Assembly: GCA_963757125.1 (NCBI GenBank) | Contig: CAVWQP010000004.1 | Coordinates: 930,001 to 994,000 of the forward strand | Length of the DNA stretch: 64,000 nucleotides | Source of the DNA: CAVVSD01 sp963757125 | GTDB lineage: Bacteria; Actinomycetota; Thermoleophilia; Solirubrobacterales; Solirubrobacteraceae | Direction of reading: 5' to 3' | Shown: positions 17,307-25,767 of the stretch, one piece after another | Numbering within the stretch: position 1 is the stretch's first letter | Layout: each line of letters begins with the position of its first letter | Notes under the pieces: generated by a model | Databases searched by the model: none | Told to the model about the DNA's origin: nothing | What the model saw: only the letters and a program-made list of their open reading frames with translations | Program-made: the position numbers and the translations under genes

Positions 17307-18417
17307 GGTTCCTCCAGTCGTTGTCGTTCCAGTGGTCGTCGTCCCAGCCGTCCGACGGCTGGTGGTCGATCGTCAGCGCGCCGAGCCCGACGTCGCCGTT
17401 CACGACGACGCGGGGGGTGCCGGCGGGCGCGCGGCCGTCCTCGAGGCGGTCGACGTCGATGCCGCCGCTGCCGTGGCCGAAGACGTCGAACCCGCCGATC
17501 CCGGCGTGCAGGTCGGCTGCGACGCAGGTGCCCTCGGGCACCAGGATCTCCGCGTGGCCTGCGCCCAGGTCGACGTCGATGCGCTGCTCGCCGGTGAGGT
17601 CGGCGTTGCGCAGGTCGACGACGAGGTGCCCGGCGCCCAGCTCGTAGTGCGGGAGGATCGCGCTCGCCGAGGCGGGCCGGTAGACCTTCTCGCCCGTCGA
17701 GCCGCCGACGTCCTCGACACCGGCGGCGACCGCCGTGCCCGCGCCCAGGCCCAGGGCCAGCGCGGGGACGATGAGCCACCGCAGCGGACGGACGAACGCG
17801 CTGGCAACGAGCGTGAGCCCCGCGCCGAGCACGACCGCGGCCACGACGGCGGCGCCGCCGCCGGCGACGCCCGCTGCACCGGCGAAGAAGAGCAGGCCCG
17901 AAACGACGAGGATCGTGATCCCGAGGAGGATCCCGAGCAGCACGCCGCGACCGGTGCGGTCGGCCGGGATGCCCATGACGAGCCACCAGACGCCGAGCCC
18001 GATGAGGGCGAGGACGGCGAACGGGACGGCGAGCCAGCCGACGACGATCCCGCTCGGGACGATGATGCAGGCGAGCACGATCAGCACGACGACCCCGGCG
18101 ATCGTGGCGGCGCGCGAGCGCGGCGGCGGGGCGGCCTGCCCGGCGGGCAGCGGCGCGTCGGGGACGAGCAGCCAGGCGGCGAGGTAGAGCAGCAGGGCGG
18201 CGCCGCCGGTGAGGACGACGAGCAGGCCGATGCCGAAGCGCACGAGCAGCGGGTCGATGCCCAGGTGCTCGGCGAGCCCGCCGCCGACGCCGCCCAGGAT
18301 GCGGTCGGTGCGCGACCGCGTCAGGCGTCTGGGCTGGGGCGGGGGCTGCGGTGGCGGGGTTGCAGCGACCGGCTCGGTGGGATCCTGGTCGCCGTCGGTG
18401 GGGGGCGGTGTTTCCAT
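17248..18417 (-). CDS. PspC-domain membrane protein with LiaF-like C-terminal domain
   Basis: A 389-residue protein. After a Pro/Thr-rich start comes a PspC domain (RILGGVGGGLAEHLGIDPLLVR and one membrane segment), then about six further hydrophobic segments to residue 250. The C-terminal part is a soluble beta-rich domain with repeated short strands (GAGHLVVDLRNADL, VDLGAGHAEILVPEGTCV, GGFDVFG), the pattern of the LiaF/DUF2154 domain found in envelope-stress regulators. It ends in an Asp/Asn/Trp-rich tail. It is first in the operon with the small membrane protein, the PspC kinase and the LuxR regulator. No ribosome site precedes the ATG. Confidence 0.8.
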   Translation of the reverse strand: METPPPTDGDQDPTEPVAATPPPQPPPQPRRLTRSRTDRILGGVGGGLAEHLGIDPLLVRFGIGLLVVLTGGAALLLYLAAWLLVPDAPLPAGQAAPPPRSRAATIAGVVVLIVLACIIVPSGIVVGWLAVPFAVLALIGLGVWWLVMGIPADRTGRGVLLGILLGITILVVSGLLFFAGAAGVAGGGAAVVAAVVLGAGLTLVASAFVRPLRWLIVPALALGLGAGTAVAAGVEDVGGSTGEKVYRPASASAILPHYELGAGHLVVDLRNADLTGEQRIDVDLGAGHAEILVPEGTCVAADLHAGIGGFDVFGHGSGGIDVDRLEDGRAPAGTPRVVVNGDVGLGALTIDHQPSDGWDDDHWNDNDWRNHDRSDTGDNACIGDPGVQG

Positions 18418-18463
18418 GACGACGATGGTGCCGTCGCGGCCGCCTCCGCACCATTGGGAATCT

Positions 18464-18495
18464 CCCCTAGGGAACGACCCCGGCGAACCTAGGGG
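18464..18495. promoter_or_regulatory. Paired CCTAGG palindromes between divergent envelope genes
   Basis: CCCCTAGG at 18464-18471 and CCTAGGGG at 18488-18495 are an exact inverted repeat. The two CCTAGG cores are 22 bases apart, about two helical turns, and lie between the divergent PspC and lytic transglycosylase starts. This fits a dimeric regulator site controlling both, for example the LuxR regulator of the PspC operon, but no factor is assigned. Confidence 0.4.
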
Positions 18496-18504
18496 TGACC
18501 CCAT

Positions 18505-19947
18505 GTGGCAGCCTGGGGTCTCGTGCCGATCCCCTGGCGCCGCCTGCTGGCCATCGTCCTCGTCGCACTGACCGCCGTCGTCGTCGCTCTCGCGCTCGCC
18601 CGCGTGCTGCGCCACGACGACGCTCCCTCCGCACGCCTCGTGCCGGGCAGCGGCGAGGATCCCCTGGCCTGGAAGGCGGACCGCTCGACCGCCTACGCCG
18701 CGGCAGCGGCGCGCGGGCTCGCGCATCCGCTCTACGCGCAGAGCCCCGGCGGGGTCCTCGCGACGGCGCGCCGCGTCGACCGCTACCGGCCGGTGGTCGA
18801 GAGCATCGCCCGCGCGTCCGGCCTCGACCCCGACACGATCGAGGCGATGGTCTTCCTGGAGAGCGCGGGCCGACCCGACGCCGCGGCGGACCCCAAGCTC
18901 GACGGCGCCGTCGGCCTCACGCAGATCCTCGCCGAGACCGGGCGCAACCTGCTCGGCATGACAGTGGACCCCGCCGGCGCGCGGCGCATCGGGCGGTCGA
19001 TCCGGCGCAACGAAGGGCGGGGGCGCGATGCCGTCGTCGCGCGGCTGAAGGCCCGGCGGCGCGCGATCGACCAGCGCTTCGACCCCGTCGCCTCCCTGCG
19101 CGCGACCGCCCGCTACCTCACCCTGGCCAAGCGCGAGCTGGGCCGCGACGACCTCGCGGTCGTCAGCTACCACATGGGCATCGGGAACCTGCAGGACGTC
19201 CTACGCGACTACGGGGACGACGAGGTCCCCTACGCGCAGCTGTTCTTCGACTCCACGCCCCTGCACCACCCGGCCGCGTGGTCGCGCCTGGCGTCCTTCG
19301 GCGACGACTCCTCGACGTACCTCTGGCGCGTCGAGGCGGCGCGGGACATCATGCGCCGCTGGCGCGAGGATCCGGCGGCGCTCGAGCGCCTCGACGTGCG
19401 CCAGACCGCGAAGGCCTCCGCCGAGGAGGTGCTGCACCCGCGCTCGAGCACCGAGATCTTCGACACGCCCGGCGACGTCGAGCACGCCGAGGACGACGGG
19501 GACATCGTCGCGCTGCCCGTGCGGCGTCTCGCGGACGCCGGCATCACCATCGACCCGGGCATGGGCGAGCTCGCCGGCCGGCTCGACCAGGAGCGGACGC
19601 GCTACCGGGCGCTGCGGCCCGAGGCGCTCGCGATGCTCGAGTACCTCGGCGCCGGGACGAAGGCGATCTCGGGGACCGGGCCGCTCATCGTCACGAGCAG
19701 CGTGCGCGACACCCGCTACCAGCGCGTCCTGGCCTCGGAGAACATCGAGGCCACCCACGCCTACAGCCTGCACACCACCGGCTACACGTTCGACATCGAG
19801 CGCGACTACGCGTCCGGCCGCCAGGCGCGCGCCTTCCAGTTCCTGCTCGACCGCCTCACCGCCCTGGATCTCATCGCCTGGGTGCGCGAGCCGGCCGCGA
19901 TCCACATCACGGTCTCGGCTCGCGCGGGCGAGGCGCTGCGGCCCTAG
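18505..19947 (+). CDS. Lytic transglycosylase fused to an M15/DUF5715-like domain
   Basis: A 480-residue cell-wall enzyme with an N-terminal membrane anchor or signal (about residues 12-34). The SLT domain follows at about 90-245: catalytic Glu is E119 in MVFLESAGRPDAA, then GAVGLTQILAETG, and VVSYHMGIGNLQDVL. The C-terminal 130 residues end in SLHTTGYTFDIERDY and AAIHITVS, with H423, D430 and H467 spaced like the zinc ligands of M15 D-Ala-D-Ala carboxypeptidases; DUF5715 proteins look similar. It would cut glycan strands and possibly peptide stems outside the membrane. Start is uncertain (GTG 18505, or GTG 18523). Confidence 0.78.
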   Translation: MAAWGLVPIPWRRLLAIVLVALTAVVVALALARVLRHDDAPSARLVPGSGEDPLAWKADRSTAYAAAAARGLAHPLYAQSPGGVLATARRVDRYRPVVESIARASGLDPDTIEAMVFLESAGRPDAAADPKLDGAVGLTQILAETGRNLLGMTVDPAGARRIGRSIRRNEGRGRDAVVARLKARRRAIDQRFDPVASLRATARYLTLAKRELGRDDLAVVSYHMGIGNLQDVLRDYGDDEVPYAQLFFDSTPLHHPAAWSRLASFGDDSSTYLWRVEAARDIMRRWREDPAALERLDVRQTAKASAEEVLHPRSSTEIFDTPGDVEHAEDDGDIVALPVRRLADAGITIDPGMGELAGRLDQERTRYRALRPEALAMLEYLGAGTKAISGTGPLIVTSSVRDTRYQRVLASENIEATHAYSLHTTGYTFDIERDYASGRQARAFQFLLDRLTALDLIAWVREPAAIHITVSARAGEALRP

Positions 19948-21948
19948 CTAGTCCTCGTCGAGGTCGTCGAGCAGGTCGCGGACGACCTGGGCGACGTGCG
20001 ACGGCGTGAAGCCGAACTTCTCCAGGACCTCGGGGCCCGGCGCGGACGCGCCGAAGCGCTCGATCGACACGTGCTCGTCGGCCCAGCGCTCCCAGCCCAT
20101 CGAGATGGCCGCCTCGACCGACACGGTCGGCACGTCCTCCGGGAGCACGTCGTCCTGGTAGTCCTCGTCCTGCTGCTCGAAGAGCTCCCAGCTCGGCATC
20201 GAGACGACCCGCACCGGGAAGTCGAGCAGGTCGGCGGCCTCGAGGGCGACCCAGACCTCGGAGCCCGTGGCGACGATGACCGCCTCGGGATCGTCCTCGT
20301 CGCGCAGCACGTAGGCGCCCTTCGCGACGCCCGCGGCCTTGCCGAGCTCGTCGCGGTCGAGCACGGGCAGGTCCTGCCGCGACAGGATGAGCGCGGCGGG
20401 GCCCTCGAGGTCCTCGACGATGAGGCGCCAGGCCTCGGTCGTCTCCGTCGCGTCCGCCGGGCGCAGCACGACGAGGCCCGGGATCGCCCGGAGCGCCGCG
20501 AGGTGCTCGACCGGCTGGTGGGTCGGGCCGTCCTCGCCCAGCGCGACGGAGTCGTGCGTCCAGACCCACGTGACCGGCAGGCCCGTGAGCGCCGAGAGGC
20601 GCACGGAGCCGCGCATGTAGTCGGAGAACTGCAGGAACGTCGACCCGTACGGACGCACGACGCCGCCGTGGGCGGCCAGGCCGTTCACCGTGCCGCCCAT
20701 GCCGTGCTCGCGCACGCCGAAGAACACGTTGCGGCCCGCGTGCTCGCGGGTGAACTGGTTCTCGTCCGGGAACTCGGTCTTCGTCGACTCGCTCAGGTCC
20801 GCCGCGCCGCCGACCATCGTCGGGACGGTCTTCTCGAACGCGGCCATGATCTGCTGGCCCGCCGAGCGCGTCGCGATCTTGTCCTTGTCCCACGACGTGG
20901 GCAGCGACGCCGCGAAGCCGGGCATGGGCTCGCCGCGCCAGGCGGCGTCCCACTCGGCGGCGCGGTTCTCGTCGGCGTCGCGCCATGCGAGGTAGCGCTC
21001 CGTCCACTCCGCGTGCACCGCGGCGCCCTTCTCGACGGCGCTGAACGCCTCGTACACGCCCTCGGGGACGAGGAAGTGCGCGTCCGGATCCCAGCCCAGG
21101 GCCTCCTTGGCAAGGCGGACCTCGTCCTCGCCCAGCGCGGAGCCGTGCGCCTTGCTCGTGCCCATCTTGTTCGGGGCGGGCCAGCCGATGATCGTCTTGA
21201 CCCGGATGAGCGACGGGCGCTCCTCCTCCTCCTGAGCGGCCTTGATCGCGGCCCGCAGGGCGTCGAGGTCGTTGACGTCGTCCACGGTCTGCACGTGCCA
21301 GCGGTAGGCCTCGAAGCGGCCGGTGACGTCCTCGCTGTCGAAGCTCAGCGACGTCGGGCCGTCGAGCGAGATCGAGTTGTCGTCGTACATGTAGACCATG
21401 CGCCCGAGCCCGAGCTTGCCGGCGAGCGAGGCCGCCTCCGACGCGATGCCCTCCATGAGGTCGCCGTCGGAGCAGATGACGTACGTGCGGTGGTCCTGCA
21501 CCTCGGAGCCGTAGCGCTCGCGCAGGAAGCGCTCGGCCATCGTGAGGCCGACGCCGTTGGCGAAGCCCTGGCCCAGCGGCCCGGTCGTGACCTCGACGCC
21601 CGGCGTGACGTGCACGCGGTCGCGCTCGGGATGACCGGGCGTGATCGAGCCCCACTGCCGGAAGTGCTTGATGTCGTCCAGCGAGATGCCGTAGCCGGAC
21701 AGGTGCAGCGCCGAGTACAGCCACATCGAGCCGTGGCCGGCGCTGAGCACGAACCTGTCCCGGTCCGGCCACGCCGGATCCTTGGGGTCGTGGTTCATGA
21801 CCTCGCGGAACAGGATGTACGCGAGTGGCGCCATCGCCATCGGCATCCCGGGGTGACCGGAGTTCGCGGCCTGCACGGCGTCCATGGAGAGCGTCCGGAC
21901 GGTGTCGATCGCCAGGCGCTCGAGATCGGTGGCGGGAGGGGCGGTCAT
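19948..21948 (-). CDS. tkt: Transketolase
   Basis: A 666-residue thiamine-diphosphate enzyme of the pentose phosphate pathway, moving two-carbon units between ketoses and aldoses. It has the usual order: SGHPGMPMAMAPLAYILF near the N-terminus, GPLGQGFANGVGLTMAER, the ThDP motif GDGDLMEG-like CSDGDLMEGIASEA, the pyrimidine domain with FFGVREHGMGGTVNGLA and a C-terminal domain with VSVEAAISMGWERWADEH. Length is normal. ATG 21948 is preceded by GATACT at 6 bases, suggesting a leaderless transcript. Its stop abuts that of the lytic transglycosylase (CTAGCTAG). Confidence 0.95.
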   Translation of the reverse strand: MTAPPATDLERLAIDTVRTLSMDAVQAANSGHPGMPMAMAPLAYILFREVMNHDPKDPAWPDRDRFVLSAGHGSMWLYSALHLSGYGISLDDIKHFRQWGSITPGHPERDRVHVTPGVEVTTGPLGQGFANGVGLTMAERFLRERYGSEVQDHRTYVICSDGDLMEGIASEAASLAGKLGLGRMVYMYDDNSISLDGPTSLSFDSEDVTGRFEAYRWHVQTVDDVNDLDALRAAIKAAQEEEERPSLIRVKTIIGWPAPNKMGTSKAHGSALGEDEVRLAKEALGWDPDAHFLVPEGVYEAFSAVEKGAAVHAEWTERYLAWRDADENRAAEWDAAWRGEPMPGFAASLPTSWDKDKIATRSAGQQIMAAFEKTVPTMVGGAADLSESTKTEFPDENQFTREHAGRNVFFGVREHGMGGTVNGLAAHGGVVRPYGSTFLQFSDYMRGSVRLSALTGLPVTWVWTHDSVALGEDGPTHQPVEHLAALRAIPGLVVLRPADATETTEAWRLIVEDLEGPAALILSRQDLPVLDRDELGKAAGVAKGAYVLRDEDDPEAVIVATGSEVWVALEAADLLDFPVRVVSMPSWELFEQQDEDYQDDVLPEDVPTVSVEAAISMGWERWADEHVSIERFGASAPGPEVLEKFGFTPSHVAQVVRDLLDDLDED

Positions 21949-21995
21949 CCGATCAGTATCCCCACTTGCGCGCAGGACCTGTGTGATCTGTCGGG

Positions 21996-22841
21996 TCACC
22001 CCTCGCGGGCGGCGCGGTCCTCGTACGCGCGGCGCGTCGCGGCGTCGGGCGCCTCGAGCACGCGATCGACGCGCAGGACGCGCGTCACGAGCTCCATCAC
22101 CGGCCGCGGCGACGCCGTGGCGAGCCGGTGCAGCAGGCCGGCGTGCCACGGGAGCCACACGTCGACGCGCCCGCGCCGGATCGTGTCGACGACCGCGTCG
22201 GCCACCTCCTCGGGGCGCAGGAGCCGGAACGTGCGGGCGCGCGTCGTCGTCCCACGTCCCAGCTCGGTGTCGACGAGGTAGGGCAGCAGGTAGCTCAGGC
22301 GGACGCTGGAGCCCTCGTGGCGCAGCTCGCCGCGCACGGCCTCCGTCGCGCCCACCACGGCGTGCTTCGTCGCCGCGTACGTGGCGCCGCCCGGCGAGCC
22401 GTAGCGGCCCGCCACGCTCGCGAGGTTCACGACGTGGCCGCGGTCGCGGGCGATCATGCGGGGGAGCGCGAGCTTCATGCCCAGCAGGACGCCGTGGACG
22501 TTGATGTCGACCATGCGCCTCGCCGTCTCGTCGTCCTCGTCGACGAAGCGGCCCAGGGGCATGATCCCGGCGTTGTTCACCAGCACGTCCAGGTCGCCCA
22601 GCGCAGCCTCGGCGTCGTCCAGGAAGGCACTGAACGACGCGCGGCGCGTGACGTCGAGATCCAGCCCGACGGCGCCGTCCCCGAGCTGCGCCGCGAGATC
22701 GCGCGCCAGGTCGCCGTCGAGGTCGCCGATCGCGACGCGCATGCCGGCCCGGTGCAACGCGCGCACCGTGGCCGCGCCGATGCCGCGCGCGCCGCCTGTG
22801 ACGGCGGCGACGCGTCCCGCGATCTCGACCTCTCCAGCCAT
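21996..22841 (-). CDS. Short-chain dehydrogenase/reductase
   Basis: A 281-residue classical SDR. It has the nucleotide loop VTGGARGIGAAT, the acidic residue IGDLDGD that favours NAD(H), NNAG in VLVNNAGIMPLG, catalytic Ser in VNLASVAGRYG and the YAATK catalytic Tyr-Lys pair. The C-terminal 60 residues (LPWHAGLLHRLATASPRPVM) are like those of fungal/actinobacterial SDRs acting on hydrophobic substrates, with substrate unknown. The ATG at 22841 has TACCGT 8 bases upstream and no ribosome site. Downstream of the ECF sigma factor gene on the same strand. Confidence 0.88.
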   Translation of the reverse strand: MAGEVEIAGRVAAVTGGARGIGAATVRALHRAGMRVAIGDLDGDLARDLAAQLGDGAVGLDLDVTRRASFSAFLDDAEAALGDLDVLVNNAGIMPLGRFVDEDDETARRMVDINVHGVLLGMKLALPRMIARDRGHVVNLASVAGRYGSPGGATYAATKHAVVGATEAVRGELRHEGSSVRLSYLLPYLVDTELGRGTTTRARTFRLLRPEEVADAVVDTIRRGRVDVWLPWHAGLLHRLATASPRPVMELVTRVLRVDRVLEAPDAATRRAYEDRAAREG

Positions 22842-22869
22842 CCGCGGGGACGGTACTCCCCGGCGTGGA

Positions 22870-24678
22870 TCAGCCGGCGGACGGGTCCTCGACCGGCGCG
22901 GGGTCCGCGGGCGGCGGCTCGGGCATGTCGACCGACGCGCCGGTGGCGACCGGCCCGTCGTCGCCCTCACCGTCGCCGGAGCCGGAGCCCTGGTCGGCGG
23001 ACGGCGCGGGCTCCTCGCTCGTCGTCGTCTGCGCGGGCGGCGGCTCCGCCGGCGTCGTCGCGGGCGGTGGGTCCGGTGTGGTCGTCGTCGCCGCGGGCGC
23101 CGGATCGGGCGTCGTCGTCGTCGCCGTGGGCGGCGGATCGGCAGGCGTGGTCGTCCCGGCCGGCGGCGGATCGGCGGGTGTCGTCTCGGCCGGCGTCGAC
23201 GTGTCGGCGGGCGGCGTCGAGTCCGCGGGCGGAGTCGTGCCCGAGCCCGCGCCGTCGTTGATGACCTCGCCTGGCATCGCGCCCGCGGCGCTACCCGTCT
23301 CCGACGCGGCGGAGTCGGCGTCGTCGGTCGTGGTCGTCCCCGCGCCGGCGGCAGTGCCCGAGCCGGAGCCGCCCGAGGGCGCGGAGCCCGATCCGCCGGC
23401 GTGCCCGGTGCCGGCGACCTTCGAGCCCTCGCCCTTCGCAAGGGCGGTCACCGGTGTGGACATGTCGACAGAGGGCATCGGCGCGGTCGCCTCGACCTGC
23501 GCCGGCTTGAGCTTCTCCGCCACGCCCAGCTTCTCGGCCGCGACCTGCAGCCCAGGTCCGCCGCTGGCGACCGCGGCGGCGACGAGGACCGTCACGCCGA
23601 GCGCCTTCGCGGCGACGGCCGCGCCACCCGCGGCCGCGAAGGCGGCGCCACCCGCTGCGACGGTCGCAGCGGTGACGGAGCTCGCGGCGACCGCCGTCGC
23701 CGCCGCCGGCGCGGCGACGACCGCCGCCGAGGACGCGACCGCGGCGGAGCCCGCCACGGCGCCCGTGCCGGCCGCGCCGCTGCCGCCGAGGATCGCGATA
23801 CCGCCCGACACGCCGCCCGCGGCTGCAGCCGCGCCCGCGGCGCCGCCCCCGCTGGAGATCGCGTGCAGGACGCTGCGCTTCAGACCCAGCGACGGGATGA
23901 CCGGCAGGATCAGCGCCATCGCGGCGCGCTGGCGGCGGACCTCGGCCCGGAAGGCCTGGCACGCGGCGCAGGACTCGACGTGGCGCCGCAGCGTCGTGCG
24001 CCGCAGGGCGCCGCCGCGCAGCGTCGCGAGCTGCTCCTGGATGTCGCTGCAGGACGTGTCGCGCGCCTTGCGCGTCTCCATGAGGGAGGCACGCGCCTGG
24101 AAGACGAGGGTGGCGACCCGGGCGCGCCGGACGCCGAGGACGTTCGCGATCTGCTCGTGGTCGAGGTCGCCCAGCTCGGAGAGGACGAGCGCGGCGCGCT
24201 GGTCGTCGCTCAGCGCGTGCAGATCGTGGACGAGCGCCTGCAGATCGGCCCGCTGCTCGACCTGGGCAGCCAGACCTACCGTGACGGGTAGGGTCGGCTC
24301 GACCTCGGTGAGCGCCACGACGTTGCGTCGCGACCGCAGGAGAGACAGGCAGCGGTTGCGCGCGATCGTGAAGAGCCAGGGCCGCAGCATGACCGGCCGC
24401 TCGTCCGTGCGCAGCGCCCGGTGCGCGGCGATGAAGGTGTGCTGGAGCGCGTCCTCGGCCTCGTCGGCGGAGCCGAGCAGGTGGCGGCAGAAAGCCAGCA
24501 GGGGCCTGTGATGGCGGTCGTACAGCGCCTCGAAGGCGCGGTCGTCGCCGGCGCGCACACGCGCCACAAGTCGCTCATCGGATAGATGGGACAGCAGCTT
24601 TGGTGGCGGCTGGACCCATCTACGCGGAGCGGGAATCCGTTCCTCGGTCGCGTCGTCTGCGAGCACGTTCGTGTGCAT
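22870..24678 (-). CDS. ECF sigma factor fused to a zinc-finger anti-sigma-like domain and membrane/Pro-Thr tail
   Basis: A 602-residue protein. Residues 30-118 are sigma region 2 (DRAFEALYDRHHRPLLAFC, WLFTIARNRCLSLL) and 150-205 are region 4 (ALSDDQRAALVLSELGDL, IANVLGVRRARV). Immediately after comes a ZAS-type zinc motif with C210, H233, C237 and C240 (RRHVESCAACQAF, H-x3-C-x2-C), the signature of anti-sigma factors. Then a very Ala/Gly-rich hydrophobic stretch (about 252-380) likely crosses the membrane, and 200 residues of Pro/Thr/Asp-rich sequence follow. This suggests a sigma factor held inactive by its own C-terminus until released. ATG 24678 has GGGAG just upstream. Confidence 0.85.
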   Translation of the reverse strand: MHTNVLADDATEERIPAPRRWVQPPPKLLSHLSDERLVARVRAGDDRAFEALYDRHHRPLLAFCRHLLGSADEAEDALQHTFIAAHRALRTDERPVMLRPWLFTIARNRCLSLLRSRRNVVALTEVEPTLPVTVGLAAQVEQRADLQALVHDLHALSDDQRAALVLSELGDLDHEQIANVLGVRRARVATLVFQARASLMETRKARDTSCSDIQEQLATLRGGALRRTTLRRHVESCAACQAFRAEVRRQRAAMALILPVIPSLGLKRSVLHAISSGGGAAGAAAAAGGVSGGIAILGGSGAAGTGAVAGSAAVASSAAVVAAPAAATAVAASSVTAATVAAGGAAFAAAGGAAVAAKALGVTVLVAAAVASGGPGLQVAAEKLGVAEKLKPAQVEATAPMPSVDMSTPVTALAKGEGSKVAGTGHAGGSGSAPSGGSGSGTAAGAGTTTTDDADSAASETGSAAGAMPGEVINDGAGSGTTPPADSTPPADTSTPAETTPADPPPAGTTTPADPPPTATTTTPDPAPAATTTTPDPPPATTPAEPPPAQTTTSEEPAPSADQGSGSGDGEGDDGPVATGASVDMPEPPPADPAPVEDPSAG

Positions 24679-24759
24679 CCTCTCCCGAAGGGGGAGTGGG
24701 GGATAGGTTGCGGCGCCACTGTACAGATCTCAGGGGCCCGCGGGCAAATGTTCTCCCGG

Positions 24760-25767
24760 TTAACTGTCCGGGCCCACACGCACCACCGTGCGCCCCCTCG
24801 CGCCGCCGCCCAGCGCGTCGGTGAGAACGGCGTCGACGTCGTCGAGCGAGACCTCGCGCACGAGGCCCTCGAGCGCCCCGGGACGGAGGTCTCCGGCGAG
24901 GCGGCCCCACAGCGCGCGGCGGGCCCCGATCTCCATGTTCGCCGAGTCGACGCCGCGCAGGCTGACGCCGCGCAGGATGAAGGGGAACACGGTCGTGTGC
25001 ACCGCCGCGCCGCCGACCTGCCCGCTCGACGCGACCGCCGCGCCGATCCGCGCCGTCCGCAGCGCGTAGGCGAGCGAGGGCCCGCCGACCGGATCGACCA
25101 CCCCCGCCCAGCGCTGGCGCTCGAGCGGCCGGTCGCTGTCCGCGGAGGTCTCGTCGCGGCTCAGGATCTCGGCGGCTCCGAGCTCGCGCAGCATGTCCGC
25201 CTCGTCGGGCTTCCCGGTGCTCGCGTGGACCTCGTGGCCCAGCCCGGCGAGGATGGCGACCGCGAGCGAGCCGACGCCGCCCGTCGCGCCGAGGACGAGG
25301 ACCGGGCCGTCACCCGGCGTGAGGCCCGCGTCCTGGAGGTGCGCGATCGACAGCGCCGCCGTGAACCCGGCCGTGCCGAGCACCATCGCGTCGCGGGCCG
25401 AGAGGCCCTCGGGCAGCGGAACGACCCACCCGGCCGGCATCCGCGCGAGCTCGGCGAAGCCGCCGTGGTGCGAGACGCCGATGTCGTACCCGTGCGCGAG
25501 GACGGTGTCGCCCGGGCCTGCGCCCGCGATCTCGCCCTCGACGATCTCGCCCGCGAGGTCGATGCCGGGCACGAGCGGCGAGATCCGCGCGACCTGGCCG
25601 GTCGGCGAGACGGCGAGGGAGTCCTTGTAGTTCACGCTCGACCAGGCGACGCGGATCGTGACGTCGCCCTCCGGGAGGTCCTCCGCGCTGAGCTCGCGCA
25701 TGCTGCGTCGCACCTCGTCTCCCTCGCGCTCTGCCACCAGCGCCCGGTAGGTCACGTCTTGCGCCAT
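24760..25767 (-). CDS. Medium-chain dehydrogenase/reductase, AcuI/YhdH type
   Basis: A 335-residue zinc-independent quinone-oxidoreductase-like enzyme. Family marks: WSSVNYKDSLAVSPTGQVAR, PGIDLAGEIVEG, the NADPH loop LVLGATGGVGSLAVAILAGLG and ASTGKPDEADMLRELGAAEIL, and SGQVGGAAVHTTVFPFILRGVSLRGVDS near the C-terminus. These match AcuI/YhdH, which reduce acryloyl-CoA to propionyl-CoA with NADPH; that activity is inferred from similarity. It overlaps the 3' end of the upstream sugar transferase gene by 16 bases, so it may be co-transcribed with the polysaccharide genes despite its unrelated role. Confidence 0.85.
   Translation of the reverse strand: MAQDVTYRALVAEREGDEVRRSMRELSAEDLPEGDVTIRVAWSSVNYKDSLAVSPTGQVARISPLVPGIDLAGEIVEGEIAGAGPGDTVLAHGYDIGVSHHGGFAELARMPAGWVVPLPEGLSARDAMVLGTAGFTAALSIAHLQDAGLTPGDGPVLVLGATGGVGSLAVAILAGLGHEVHASTGKPDEADMLRELGAAEILSRDETSADSDRPLERQRWAGVVDPVGGPSLAYALRTARIGAAVASSGQVGGAAVHTTVFPFILRGVSLRGVDSANMEIGARRALWGRLAGDLRPGALEGLVREVSLDDVDAVLTDALGGGARGRTVVRVGPDS

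Noticed and set aside
22870..23400. Pro/Thr repeat stretch considered as a DNA repeat array
   Set aside because: It is the low-complexity tail of the ECF protein; unit length is irregular and no exact direct repeats of useful length were seen.
24679..24759. Palindromes (CTGTACAG, GCCCGCGGGC) and a small hairpin upstream of the ECF sigma gene
   Set aside because: Short self-complementary GC words are common here; no second copy, clear spacing or promoter match supports a site.
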